A DNA stretch of 64,000 nucleotides from JASLDZ01 sp038226305 (GTDB lineage: Bacteria; Pseudomonadota; Alphaproteobacteria; Caulobacterales; Caulobacteraceae). This document shows positions 25,917 through 35,135 of this stretch, in pieces (positions within the stretch are counted from its first letter, which is position 1; each line of letters begins with the position of its first letter). Made by a program: the position numbers and the translations under genes. The stretch is from NCBI GenBank assembly GCA_038226305.1, contig JBBRQN010000013.1, positions 20,023 to 84,022 of the forward strand, read 5' to 3'. The notes beneath the pieces were generated by a model, which saw only the letters and a program-made list of their open reading frames with translations, ran no database searches and had not been told where the DNA came from.

Positions 25917-27728
25917 ATGGCTCGCTCCCCCAACACCTCCCCCCCGATCGCCGCTCTGAAGGACGTGAAACTGGCCGATGGGCCGGTGATGCTGTTCGAC
26001 GGGGTGGACCTGGCTCTGCAGGCCGGGGTGCGCGCCTGCCTCGTGGGGCGCAACGGTGCCGGCAAGTCGACCCTGATGCGCGTGCTCTCGGGCGTGATCG
26101 AGCCGGATGGGGGCGAGCGCTTCCTGCAGCCCGGCATCACCACCGCCAACGTGCCTCAGGAGCCGGAGATCGTGGGCGACACCGTGCTCGACCACGCCAT
26201 GGCCGGCGGCGCCGACCACTGGAAGGCGGAGGCCGAGCTGGAGGCCTTCGGGCTGGACCCCGCCAAGTCCACGCAGGGCATGTCCGGCGGCGAGATCCGC
26301 CGGGCGGCGCTGGCCCGCGCCTTCGCCGAGGAGCCGGACCTGATGCTCCTCGACGAGCCCACCAACCACCTGGACATCACCGCCATCGAGACGCTGGAGC
26401 GGCGCCTCAAGACCTCCAAGGCCGCCGCCCTGATCGTCAGCCACGACCGCGCCTTCCTGGAGCGCACCACCAAGCGTTCCTTCTGGCTTGCCCACCGCAA
26501 GGTGCGCACCCTCGATGCCGGTTTCGCCGAGTTCGACGCCTTCGCCGAGGCCGCGGAAGCCGAAGAGTCGGAACGCCTGCGCCGCCTGGAGAAGACCATC
26601 GAACGCGAGGCCTACACCTTCCAGCGCTCCATCACCGGGAGGCGAACCCGCAACGAGGGCCGCGCCCGCTCGCTCGACGCCCTGCGCGACCAGAAGGCCG
26701 CCATCCTGAAGGACCAGACCCGACCCCTGGAGATGGCCATCGACGCGGGCGGCATGACCGGCAAGCTCGTGGCGCAGGCCAAGGGCGTGTCCAAACGCTT
26801 CGGCGACAAGGTGATCGCGAACGCGTTCTCCACCCGAATCCTGCGGGGCGACCGGGTGGCGATCGTCGGCCCCAACGGCGCGGGCAAGACCACGATGGTG
26901 AAGCTGCTGCTGGGGGAGATCGAGCCGGACGCGGGCGAGGTGAAGCTCGGCACCAACCTCGAGATCGCCTACCTCGACCAGTCGCGCGCCACGTTGAAGG
27001 ACACCGACACCCTGTGGGAGACGCTGACCCCCTCGGGCGGCGACAGCATCATGGTGCGCGGCTTCAGCCGCCACGTGGCGGGCTATGCGAAGGACTTCCT
27101 GTTCCGTGACAACCAGTTGCGCCAGCCCGTTTCGACGCTTTCAGGCGGCGAGCGCAACCGCCTCCTGCTCGCCAAGGCGCTGGCCAACCCCGCCAACCTG
27201 ATGATCCTCGACGAGCCCACCAACGACTTGGACATGGAGACGCTGGACCTCCTGGAGGACTTGCTGGCCGACTACACCGGCACGCTGATCCTGGTGAGCC
27301 ACGACCGCGACTTCATCGACCGCCTCGCCACCTCCACCATCGCGCTCGACGGTCGCGGCAACGCGGTGGAGACGCCCGGCGGCTGGACAGATTTCAAGCG
27401 CCAGAACCCGCACTTCCTCGATGTGCGCTCTGGCGACAAGGGGAGCACGAAGGCCGCCCCCGCCCCCGTGGCCGCGCCCAAGAAGCCGGGCGGCAAGCTC
27501 AGCTTCAAGGACCAGCACCGCCTCGCCGAACTGGAGACCCTCACCCGCGAACTGCCCGGCAAGATCAGGGCCGACGAACGCCGCCTGGAAGACCCCGCCT
27601 TCTACGCCCGCGACCCCAAGGGCTTCGACACCCTGATGGGCAAACTCACCCGCGCCCGGGCGGAGCTCGCCAAGGCGGAGGAGGAGTGGCTGGCCCTGGA
27701 AGAGAAGCGCGAAGCGCTGGCGGGGTGA
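25917..27728 (+). CDS. uup: ABC-F ATPase, Uup-type
   Basis: A 603-residue soluble protein with two ABC domains (Walker A GRNGAGKST and GPNGAGKTT; signatures MSGGEIRRAALARAF and LSGGERNRLLLAKAL; Walker B LLDEPTNHLD and ILDEPTNDLD) joined by the ABC-F linker, plus a C-terminal coiled coil (KDQHRLAELETLTRELPGKI) that identifies the Uup branch. ABC-F proteins act on ribosomes; Uup also affects branched DNA intermediates. ATG 25917 is chosen because the upstream open frame lies in the divergent promoter region. Confidence 0.92.
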   Translation: MARSPNTSPPIAALKDVKLADGPVMLFDGVDLALQAGVRACLVGRNGAGKSTLMRVLSGVIEPDGGERFLQPGITTANVPQEPEIVGDTVLDHAMAGGADHWKAEAELEAFGLDPAKSTQGMSGGEIRRAALARAFAEEPDLMLLDEPTNHLDITAIETLERRLKTSKAAALIVSHDRAFLERTTKRSFWLAHRKVRTLDAGFAEFDAFAEAAEAEESERLRRLEKTIEREAYTFQRSITGRRTRNEGRARSLDALRDQKAAILKDQTRPLEMAIDAGGMTGKLVAQAKGVSKRFGDKVIANAFSTRILRGDRVAIVGPNGAGKTTMVKLLLGEIEPDAGEVKLGTNLEIAYLDQSRATLKDTDTLWETLTPSGGDSIMVRGFSRHVAGYAKDFLFRDNQLRQPVSTLSGGERNRLLLAKALANPANLMILDEPTNDLDMETLDLLEDLLADYTGTLILVSHDRDFIDRLATSTIALDGRGNAVETPGGWTDFKRQNPHFLDVRSGDKGSTKAAPAPVAAPKKPGGKLSFKDQHRLAELETLTRELPGKIRADERRLEDPAFYARDPKGFDTLMGKLTRARAELAKAEEEWLALEEKREALAG

Positions 27729-27759
27729 CTTGAAAGGGGCCACCGCTAAGCTCACCTCC

Positions 27760-28752
27760 ATGACCGTGCATCGCTCAGCCCTCACCCTCCTCGCCACCCT
27801 CCTCGCCCTCGCCGGCTGCGCGCCGAAACCCGCCGCGCCCGCAGCACCGGGCCGCACCGCCATCCGGTTCGTCACCGACTGGAAGGCCGAGGCCGAGCAC
27901 GGGGGGTTCTATGAGGCGCTGGCGACCGGCGAATACGCCAAGCGCGGGCTGGATGTGACGATCATCCAGGGCGGCCCGGGGGTGAATGTGCCGCAGCTTC
28001 TGGCCACGGGCGCGGCCGATCTGGGTATCGGCTCCAACGCCTTCATCGTGGCTTCGCTGGCGCAGGAAGGCGTGCCCGCCAAGGCGGTGATGGCCGCGTT
28101 CCAGCATGACCCGCAGGTGCTGATGGCCCACCCCGACCCGAGCCTGAAGACCCCAGCCGACCTGAAGGGCGATCGGCCGATATTGGTCTCCGCCGGCGCC
28201 ACCGCCTCGCTCTGGCCGTGGCTGAAGGCGAAGTTCGGCTTCGCGGAGAGCCAACGCCGCACCTACTCCGGCGACAGCGCCCCGTTCCTGGCCGACAAGC
28301 GCGCCGTGCAGGAGGGCTACGTCACGAGCGAGCCCTACGTGATCCAGAAGGAGGGCGGGTTCGCCCCGGCCGTGTTCCTGCTCGGCGACTACGGCTACGG
28401 CGGCTATGCGGGGATGGTGCTGGCTTCCGACGCGGTGATCGCGAAGAACCCCGCCGCCGTGCAGGCCTTCGTCGACGCCTCGGCCGCCGGCTGGAAGGCC
28501 TACCTGCACGGCGATCCCAAACCCGCCGACGCCCTGATCCGCAAGGACGACCCGGAGATGCGGCAGGACGTTCTGGATCAGGCCCGCGAGCAGATGCGCA
28601 GCCACCAACTGGTCGAGGCGGGCGCCGTCCCCGTCGGCTCCATGACCGAAGAGCGCTGGGGCGCCTTCAAGACGCTGCTGGTGAGCCTGAAGCTGGCTCC
28701 GGCCGACGTCGAGTTGCGCAAGGCCTACAGCTTAAGCTTCCAGCCGAAGTGA
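27760..28752 (+). CDS. ABC transporter substrate-binding lipoprotein, NMT1/ThiY-like
   Basis: About 330 residues. A lipoprotein signal with lipobox LALAGC is followed by the NMT1/THI5-like domain: FVTDWKAEAEHGGFYEALAT, GLDVTIIQGGPGVN and AADLGIGSNAFIV. This pattern is typical of binding proteins for thiamine-pyrimidine precursors or related small molecules. It is the first of three overlapping genes for a full importer (28749 ATPase, 29501 permease). ATG 27760 gives a correct lipoprotein signal. No TPP or FMN riboswitch is visible in the short gap after uup, so the substrate remains open. Confidence 0.85.
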   Translation: MTVHRSALTLLATLLALAGCAPKPAAPAAPGRTAIRFVTDWKAEAEHGGFYEALATGEYAKRGLDVTIIQGGPGVNVPQLLATGAADLGIGSNAFIVASLAQEGVPAKAVMAAFQHDPQVLMAHPDPSLKTPADLKGDRPILVSAGATASLWPWLKAKFGFAESQRRTYSGDSAPFLADKRAVQEGYVTSEPYVIQKEGGFAPAVFLLGDYGYGGYAGMVLASDAVIAKNPAAVQAFVDASAAGWKAYLHGDPKPADALIRKDDPEMRQDVLDQAREQMRSHQLVEAGAVPVGSMTEERWGAFKTLLVSLKLAPADVELRKAYSLSFQPK

Positions 28753-29504
28753 GCGGAGCGGCGGTCGCGCTCGAGGGCGTCAGCGTCCGCTACGGCGCGG
28801 CATCGGGGCTGTCGGACGTGACGCTCGCCATCGGGGCGGGCGAGCGGCTGGCGGTTGTCGGCCCGTCCGGGTGCGGCAAGTCCACCCTCCTGCGGCTGGT
28901 GGCGGGGCTTGAGGCTCCGGGCGAAGGGCGGGTGAATCGGGGTGGGTTGCAGCGTGGCGAAACAGCCGTGGTGTTCCAGACCCCCACCCTCGCCCCCTGG
29001 CTCAGCGCGCTCGACAACACCGCCCTGCCCCTGCGCCTGCAGGGCGTCGCCGCGGACGAGTCAGCGGAGCGCGCCCTCAGCGCCCTCGCGTCGGTGGGCC
29101 TGGCAGATGCCGCGCAGAAGCGCCCGGCGCAGCTTTCCGGCGGGATGGCCATGCGGTGCTCGCTGGCACGTGCGCTGGTCACCCGGCCGCGTCTGCTCCT
29201 GCTCGACGAACCGTTCTCGGCGCTGGACGACCTCGTGCGCCGCCGCCTCGCCGACGACGTTCTGCGGCTTCAGGCCCAGATCGGCTTCACCCTCGTGCTC
29301 GTCACCCACGCGATGGAGGAGGCGGCCTATGTGGCGGAGCGGATCGCCGTGCTCAGCCCCGGTCCGGGGCGGCTGGCGGCGCAGATCGCCAGCCCCGGCC
29401 CCTCCCCGCGCCCGGCCGGATGGCGTGACGAGCCGGCGTTCCGCGCCGTGGTCGAGAGCATCGCCGCCGCCATGAGCGCCTCGGGCGTGGAGCGGGCGGC
29501 GTGA
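28749..29504 (+). CDS. ABC transporter ATP-binding protein (SsuB/ThiZ-like)
   Basis: A 251-residue ATPase with Walker A GPSGCGKST, Q-loop VVFQTPTLAPWLSALDN, signature QLSGGMAMRCSLARAL, Walker B LLLLDEPFSALDD and switch histidine VTHAMEEA. The pattern matches the nitrate/sulfonate/taurine importer ATPase family. The GTG start overlaps the binding-protein stop (GTGA), and its own stop overlaps the permease start (GTGA). Confidence 0.92.
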   Translation: MSGAAVALEGVSVRYGAASGLSDVTLAIGAGERLAVVGPSGCGKSTLLRLVAGLEAPGEGRVNRGGLQRGETAVVFQTPTLAPWLSALDNTALPLRLQGVAADESAERALSALASVGLADAAQKRPAQLSGGMAMRCSLARALVTRPRLLLLDEPFSALDDLVRRRLADDVLRLQAQIGFTLVLVTHAMEEAAYVAERIAVLSPGPGRLAAQIASPGPSPRPAGWRDEPAFRAVVESIAAAMSASGVERAA

Positions 29505-30274
29505 GCGGCGCGGGCTTAGCGCGGCTGATCGCGCCCGTCGCCCTGATCGCGGGGCTGCTCCTTGCATGGGAGGCCGCCTGCCGGGGCCTGCACATCGCCG
29601 TCTACGTCCTGCCGCCTCCCAGCGCCGTGGCGGCCGCCGTCGCAGCGAGCGCGCCGGGCCTCCTCGTCTCCGCCCTGACAACGCTGGGCATGGCGCTGGC
29701 GGCGCTTCTGGTGGCAGCCCTCTTCGCGTGGCCGCTGGCGCTGATCGCCGGTCTGAGCCGCACGGTGGAGCGGGCGGTGCGGCCCCTGGCCGTGACCCTG
29801 CAGGTGACGCCTGTGGTGGCCATCGCCCCCCTTGTCGTGATCTGGTCAGGGCTGGACCATCCGGGGCGGGCCATCGTGGCTTTGGCGGCGGTGGTGGCGT
29901 TCTTCCCCCTGTTCTCCGGGGTGCTCACGGGCCTCAAGTCCGCCGACCCGGATCTGGAGCGGCTGTTCGATCTCTACGGCGCCACTCCCGTGCAGCGCCT
30001 CGCCCGCCTGCGCCTGCCCTCGGCGGTGCCCTTCGTGCTGGAGGGGCTAAAGGTGGCGACCGGCCTTGCGGTGATCGGGGCGGTGGTGGCCGAGTTCGTG
30101 GCGGGCTCCGGCGGCGCCCACGGCCTGGCCTCGCGCATCGTGGAGGCGGGGGCGCGGCTGCGCACCGCCGACATGTTCGCCAGCCTCGTGGTGCTGGGCA
30201 TCCTCGGCGCGGGGCTGCATGCGGCGACGGAGGCGGCCGAACGGGCGGCCCTGCGACGCTGGCGGGGTCGTTAA
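29501..30274 (+). CDS. ABC transporter permease (SsuC/ThiX-like)
   Basis: A 257-residue inner-membrane protein with about six transmembrane helices and the cytoplasmic coupling motif DLYGATPVQRLARLRLPSAV, which contacts the ATPase. It completes the importer with the two preceding genes. The GTG start overlaps the ATPase gene by 4 bases. Confidence 0.92.
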   Translation: MSGAGLARLIAPVALIAGLLLAWEAACRGLHIAVYVLPPPSAVAAAVAASAPGLLVSALTTLGMALAALLVAALFAWPLALIAGLSRTVERAVRPLAVTLQVTPVVAIAPLVVIWSGLDHPGRAIVALAAVVAFFPLFSGVLTGLKSADPDLERLFDLYGATPVQRLARLRLPSAVPFVLEGLKVATGLAVIGAVVAEFVAGSGGAHGLASRIVEAGARLRTADMFASLVVLGILGAGLHAATEAAERAALRRWRGR

Positions 30275-30339
30275 CCGCTGCTCAAGCTCACCCGCTTAGC
30301 TTGGAGGTCTATCCACGCCTTCTGACGGAGCGCCCCGCC

Positions 30340-31203
30340 ATGCGCGCGACTGCTGCAGCTCCCCTGATCCTCGCCACCAGCTTCGCCCTGGCCGGAGCGG
30401 CCCACGCCCAGGCCACCGGGCCCGCCCAGATCGACCGTTACGGCGGCGGCATGTCCGCAGCCACCTACGCGCCCGAGGCCTATGTCCCGCAGGGCTACAC
30501 GCCGCAGCCCTACCCCACGACGGGTTACGCCCCGGCATCGTCGATGCGGGGAGCGCCGCCTGCGCCCTATCCCGTGCGGATGGCCCCCGCCCGCTATGCT
30601 CCTCAGGCACAGGTCGCCGATGCCGGCCTTCGCACCCGGTTCCTGACTTGGTCGGGCAAGGCGGACGCGAGCGCCCCTCAGCCCGCCCCGACCTACGCCC
30701 CGCCGCCCCCGACCCCCACGCCCGCCCCGATGCCCTACAGGGCGGCCTATGCGCGCCCCGTTCAGCCCATGCCTCGCACCGCGCCCGGCTATGGCTACCG
30801 GGCTCCGCAAGCCTACGCCTTCGCCGCGCCGCCAGCCTCCGCGAGCGCCGCCCCCGCCAGCATCTATGCCGACGGCGGCCCGAGCCTGCGCACGACGCCG
30901 CAGCTCCCGCCGCAAGCCATCCTGGCCGCACCCGCAGCGCCTAACCCCCCGAGCGCCCCGAGCGCCTATGCCGCCCAGCCGGGCGCCCCGTCCTCCACCG
31001 CGCGGCTCTATTCGGTGCACCGCGACTTTGGGCTGACGCCGGACCCCGCCCCCATCCCGCCGCAGTTCTTCGCCGCCACAGCCGACCTGTCTGCGCCCGA
31101 GACGCCCGACGTGGCCCCTCGCGCCACAACAGCCGGCACGAGCACCTCCTCCGCCCGCGCCGCGCAGAACGCGGCCCGCCTCGCCGCCGGAGCCGCTCAA
31201 TGA
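30340..31203 (+). CDS. secreted Pro/Ala/Tyr-rich protein, unknown
   Basis: A 287-residue protein with a signal peptide (cleavage after AAHAQ) and a low-complexity mature region dense in Pro, Ala and Tyr (repeated short units such as YAPEAYVPQGY and YAPPPPTPTPAP). A more ordered stretch, ARLYSVHRDFGLTPDPAPIP, lies near residue 225. I do not recognise a family. GGAG lies 9 bases before the ATG. Its stop overlaps the start of the DUF2336 gene (ATGA), so the two are translated together and probably work together. Confidence 0.7.
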   Translation: MRATAAAPLILATSFALAGAAHAQATGPAQIDRYGGGMSAATYAPEAYVPQGYTPQPYPTTGYAPASSMRGAPPAPYPVRMAPARYAPQAQVADAGLRTRFLTWSGKADASAPQPAPTYAPPPPTPTPAPMPYRAAYARPVQPMPRTAPGYGYRAPQAYAFAAPPASASAAPASIYADGGPSLRTTPQLPPQAILAAPAAPNPPSAPSAYAAQPGAPSSTARLYSVHRDFGLTPDPAPIPPQFFAATADLSAPETPDVAPRATTAGTSTSSARAAQNAARLAAGAAQ

Positions 31204-32309
31204 CCCCCGCAGAGACCTCCGGCGGAACCGCCTCCAAGCTTGCCGACCTGATTTCGCTCGCCGCGGAGCCCTCCAGCGAGCGGCGGCGCGAGGTGCTGCG
31301 CCAGGTCACCGACCTCTTCATGAACAGCCCCGAGGGGGCTCGCACCCGCGGAGCTGAGGCGTTCGGCGGCGTCATGAACCTTCTGTGCGCCGACATGGAA
31401 CTGGCGGTGCAGGAAGAGCTCGCGCAGCGGCTGGCCCCCATGCCCGACGCCCCCATCGGCGTGCTGCGCCGCCTGGCTTCTCAAGACATCCGCGTGGCGG
31501 CCCCGGTGCTCAGCCTGTCGCCTGCCCTGACCGAGGCCGACCTCCTCGGCGTGGTGCGAACCCAGGGGCAGGCCCACCTCCGCCTCGTCTCCGCCCGCAA
31601 GTCCCTGACCGAGGGCGTTTCCGACGTGATCGTGGAACGCGGCGACGACGTCACCCTCGGCGTGCTGCTCAAGAACCAGGACGCCCCGCTCAGCCGCCGG
31701 TCGGCCGAGGCGGTGGTGGATCGCGCGATGGTCAACCCGGACCTGCACGAGGCCGTCGTCGAGCGCCGCACCCTGCCCGCCGACCTTCTCAACGAGATGT
31801 ATTTCACCGTGGAGAGCCGCCTTCGCAGCCGCATCGCCGCGCGCAACGCCTCCATCGATCCCGCAGCGCTGGAAGCCGCCCTTGCGGCCGGGCGCAAGCG
31901 CATGGCCGTGGCCGACGGCCTCTTGCCCCCCGACTATGCCGATGCCGAGATCTTCGTACGGGGGCTCGCCGCCTCGGGCACCGTTCTGGCGCACGCCCTG
32001 CCGGGGATGCTGCGGAAGAACGAGCGCACCCGCTTCCTGATCGCCCTGGCTGAACTGTCCGAGGTCGATTTCGGCACGGCGAAGCACATCATCGACAACC
32101 GCGACCTCGATGCCTTGGCCATCCTCAGCAAGGCGGCGGCTTTCGATCGCTCCCTGTTCATGACGCTGGCCGTGCTCATCGACGGAGCTGGCGAAGGCCT
32201 AGCCAAGGCGGAGACCTATGGCCGCCTCTATGGCCAGCTTTCGCGCGAGACCGCCGAACGCACCCTGCGATTCTGGCGGATGCGGCAGGACAGGTCGCAG
32301 GCGGCCTAG
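31200..32309 (+). CDS. DUF2336 domain protein
   Basis: A 369-residue, mostly helical, repeat-like protein matching DUF2336 of alphaproteobacteria (SSERRREVLRQVTDLFMN at the start; RRLASQDIRVAAPVL; SRRSAEAVVDRAM in the middle). The function is unknown, though some members sit with motility or cell-cycle genes. It overlaps the preceding secreted-protein gene by 4 bases and converges with the next gene, sharing the bases CTAG of both stop codons. Confidence 0.82.
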   Translation: MTPAETSGGTASKLADLISLAAEPSSERRREVLRQVTDLFMNSPEGARTRGAEAFGGVMNLLCADMELAVQEELAQRLAPMPDAPIGVLRRLASQDIRVAAPVLSLSPALTEADLLGVVRTQGQAHLRLVSARKSLTEGVSDVIVERGDDVTLGVLLKNQDAPLSRRSAEAVVDRAMVNPDLHEAVVERRTLPADLLNEMYFTVESRLRSRIAARNASIDPAALEAALAAGRKRMAVADGLLPPDYADAEIFVRGLAASGTVLAHALPGMLRKNERTRFLIALAELSEVDFGTAKHIIDNRDLDALAILSKAAAFDRSLFMTLAVLIDGAGEGLAKAETYGRLYGQLSRETAERTLRFWRMRQDRSQAA

Positions 32310-33616
32310 ACCGCGACGGCCAGCGCCGCTTCGGCGAGGGACTTCAGCCCCCGCTCGGTGAACACGTCCACCGCCGCTTCCAGGGCCAGCGTGGCGTGCG
32401 AGCGATCGGCCACTTCGCCGGAGACCTGCGCCTTCAGCCCATAGATCCGGGCCAGCGCCACCTGCAGGCAGGCCCAAGCCACGGGATCGACCACCGGGTC
32501 GTGCGCCGACAGTCGGGCCTTCAACGCCCCCTCGGCCCAGGCGAGTCCCCGGGCATCGGCCACATGCTCGGCCCGGCGGGCGAGAGACAGCGCCCGGTCG
32601 AAGGCGCAGGCCGCGCGCAGAGGCAGGGCGGGGGCGTCGGCCAGGGCGAGGAGCGCCATGTCGAAGCTTTCGGCCGCCAGGTCGTAGAGGGCGGGTTCGT
32701 CGGTGGCCTCGGCCAGGGCCTGGCGGGCGAGGCCGAGGGATCGGGCGGCCCGGGCGCGATCGGTCGGGCTCCAGCCCTGCGGAGCGGCGTCGAGGGCGAG
32801 CACCAGGGCCGCGGCCCCTTCGGCCAGGGCGGCGGCGTCGCCGTTCAGCTCACCAACGGCACACAGCGCCTCGCCCCGCAGGGTTTCCACCCGGCAGAAG
32901 GTGAGGGGCATGAGGTCGGGGTCGAGGTGGTCGGACAGGTGGGCCAGGTCGTCGGCGGCCTGGGCGGCCAGCTGGGCTTCCTTCAGGCGCAGGGCGAAGC
33001 CCACCAGAAGTTCGGCCCGGGCCACGCGGGCCAGGGCGGCGTCGGAGTGGAGCGTCACGTCCTTGCGGGCGAGGATGTCGAGCGCCTCCACGGCGTGGTC
33101 GTGGTCCTCGGCGGCGGCGATGGCGTGGTCGAGATCGTTGTCTGCCAGGGCGCAGCCGCCGTTGGCACGAGCCGAAGCGGCGGCGCGCCGGGCGGCGTGC
33201 ACGGGGGTCTGGCCGTCGGCCTCGTCTTCGGCGAGGCGGGCCTGGGCGGCATCGAGCGCGGCGCCGTCACCGAACAGCTCGGCAGCAGTGAGGGCGCAGA
33301 GGGCGAGTTCCAGCCGGGCCTGAACCGGAGTGGTCGCAGCCAGGCGACGGGCCCGGTCGGCGAGGTCGGCGGCCTTGGCGAGGTCTTCGGCGGCGCCAGT
33401 GCGGCGGCCGTGTTCGCGCAGCAGCATGGCCTGCACGAGCAAGGCGTCGCCACGATCATCGGGGGAGCCCTGCGCCGAAGCGAGACCGGCGGCGGCGGCC
33501 TGGGCGCGCAGCATGGCGACGTCCACCAGCTCCAGCTGCGCAGGATTGCGCACCAGAAGCCGCGCCAGCCCGGAGGCCTCGCCGAAACGTCTCTGCATGT
33601 CGCGGCCGATGGCCAT
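32306..33616 (-). CDS. Ala-rich helical repeat protein, unknown
   Basis: A 436-residue protein built almost wholly of Ala/Leu/Asp-rich helices, with TPR-like periodicity (for example YDLAAESFDMALLALADAPA and RAACAFDRALSLARR). No signal peptide or transmembrane segment is evident. I call it a probable tetratricopeptide-type scaffold but recognise no family. ATG 33616 is preceded by GGAG at 9 bases; the open frame upstream is unlikely to be coding. Divergent from the MFS gene. Confidence 0.68.
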   Translation of the reverse strand: MAIGRDMQRRFGEASGLARLLVRNPAQLELVDVAMLRAQAAAAGLASAQGSPDDRGDALLVQAMLLREHGRRTGAAEDLAKAADLADRARRLAATTPVQARLELALCALTAAELFGDGAALDAAQARLAEDEADGQTPVHAARRAAASARANGGCALADNDLDHAIAAAEDHDHAVEALDILARKDVTLHSDAALARVARAELLVGFALRLKEAQLAAQAADDLAHLSDHLDPDLMPLTFCRVETLRGEALCAVGELNGDAAALAEGAAALVLALDAAPQGWSPTDRARAARSLGLARQALAEATDEPALYDLAAESFDMALLALADAPALPLRAACAFDRALSLARRAEHVADARGLAWAEGALKARLSAHDPVVDPVAWACLQVALARIYGLKAQVSGEVADRSHATLALEAAVDVFTERGLKSLAEAALAVAV

Positions 33617-33761
33617 GAGGGGTAAGCTCCGTTCACGTCCCGCCGCGGAACACGGCGGCGGGTCACGGGACGCACACGAGCAAAGCCGGAGCCGCGGCCA
33701 GTCGTTCCCTGCGAGACCGCTCGCTTCCCCTGTGGCCACGCTTGCGCTTAGCTGCCGGTCG

Positions 33762-35015
33762 ATGAGCTCGCCCCTCCGCGCCCCGGCCGATCGCAAGACC
33801 CCGGCGTGGGTGTTCCTGCCCCTGCTGCTGCCCTTCGGGATCTCCGCCGGCTACGCGTCAGTCACCCTGTCGTTCATGCTGAAAGGAGCCGGGATGGCTC
33901 CGGCCATGATCGCGGCACTGGTGGCGTTCTCGGTGTGGCCGCAGACCTGGAAGGTGTTCTGGGCGCCCCTGGTGGACACGACCTTCGGCCCCCGGCGCTG
34001 GCATGTGGTCGGATCGCTGGGCACGGGCCTCGCCATCCTGGCCCTCAGCGTCGTGCCCGCGAGTGCCAAGACGGCCGCGCTCCTCACCGTGCTGATCGTG
34101 GTGTCGAGCCTGGCCTCCACCCTCGTCAGCATGTCGGCAGAGGTGTTCATGGCGCACGACGTGGAGGACGAGCGCAAGGGCGACGTTTCCGGCTGGTCGC
34201 AGGCGGGCAACCTGGGCGGGGCCGGTCTGGGCGGCGGGCTCGGCCTCTGGCTCGCCCAGCACGCCCCGCAGCCCTGGATGGGCGGCGCGGTGCTGGCGCT
34301 CATGTGCTGCGCCTGTTCTCTGGCGCTGCTGCTGGTGCACGCCGCGCCGCGCCCACGCACCCGGCCCCGGATCGTCGAGGGACTGCGAGACGTGCTGGCC
34401 GATCTGTGGGCGGTCGCCCGCTCCCGCGCGGGGCTGCTCGTGCTGGTGCTGATGCTGCTGCCCATCGGATCGGGTGGGGCGCAGGCCCTGTGGGCGGCCA
34501 TCGCCGGGGACTGGCGGGCCGACGGCGACACCGTGGCGCTGGTGAACGGCGTGCTTTCCGGCCTCGCGAGCCTTGTAGGGGCGGTGCTGGCGGGCTGGCT
34601 GTGCGACCGGCTGGACCGGCGCACCGCCTACTGCGCCTTCGGGCTGATGCTGGGCGCGGTGGCCGTGGCGATGGCGATCGGCCCCCGCACGCGCGAGGTG
34701 TTCATCGCCGCGACCCTTGGCTACGCCTTCGTGCTGGGGGCCTGCTACGCGGGCTACTCCGCCGCGGTGCTGGAGGCGATCGGCAAGGGGGCGGCGGCCA
34801 CCAAGTTCAACCTCCTGGCCTCGGTGTCGAACATCCCCATCGCCCTGATGACCACCTGGGACGGCCAGTTCCACGACCGCTTCGGCGCCGGCGGCATGCT
34901 GTTCGCCGAGGGAGGGATCGCGCTTGCGGCCGTCGCCTTCTTCGCCCTGTTCGCCGAGGCCACGCGCAACCGCTCGCAGCCCCGCAGGTGGTCGCTGCGC
35001 CCCCGCACGACCTGA
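33762..35015 (+). CDS. MFS permease, AmpG/PAT-like
   Basis: A 417-residue membrane protein with about twelve transmembrane helices. The N-terminal pattern (LLLPFGISAGYASVTLSFML, then WKVFWAPLVDTTFGPRRW) resembles the PAT/AmpG group of the major facilitator superfamily, which includes muropeptide importers; other substrates are possible. The C-terminal half has CDRLDRRTAYCAFGLMLGA, the usual loop motif. AmpG function would connect to the class A beta-lactamase at 9162, but this is only a suggestion. Confidence 0.75.
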   Translation: MSSPLRAPADRKTPAWVFLPLLLPFGISAGYASVTLSFMLKGAGMAPAMIAALVAFSVWPQTWKVFWAPLVDTTFGPRRWHVVGSLGTGLAILALSVVPASAKTAALLTVLIVVSSLASTLVSMSAEVFMAHDVEDERKGDVSGWSQAGNLGGAGLGGGLGLWLAQHAPQPWMGGAVLALMCCACSLALLLVHAAPRPRTRPRIVEGLRDVLADLWAVARSRAGLLVLVLMLLPIGSGGAQALWAAIAGDWRADGDTVALVNGVLSGLASLVGAVLAGWLCDRLDRRTAYCAFGLMLGAVAVAMAIGPRTREVFIAATLGYAFVLGACYAGYSAAVLEAIGKGAAATKFNLLASVSNIPIALMTTWDGQFHDRFGAGGMLFAEGGIALAAVAFFALFAEATRNRSQPRRWSLRPRTT

Positions 35016-35135
35016 GGCCCCCCAAGCCGAGTTGACGTAAGGTCACCACTTCGGTTGTGCGGGTGCGGCATGTGCTGTTAATTCGGGCAAGAAAATGCGC
35101 CGGAGACACGGTGCGTCACCCATAGGGAGCCATTC

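Noticed and set aside
27729..27759. TPP riboswitch before the NMT1-type importer
   Set aside because: The gap is only 31 bases and lacks the THI-box sequence.
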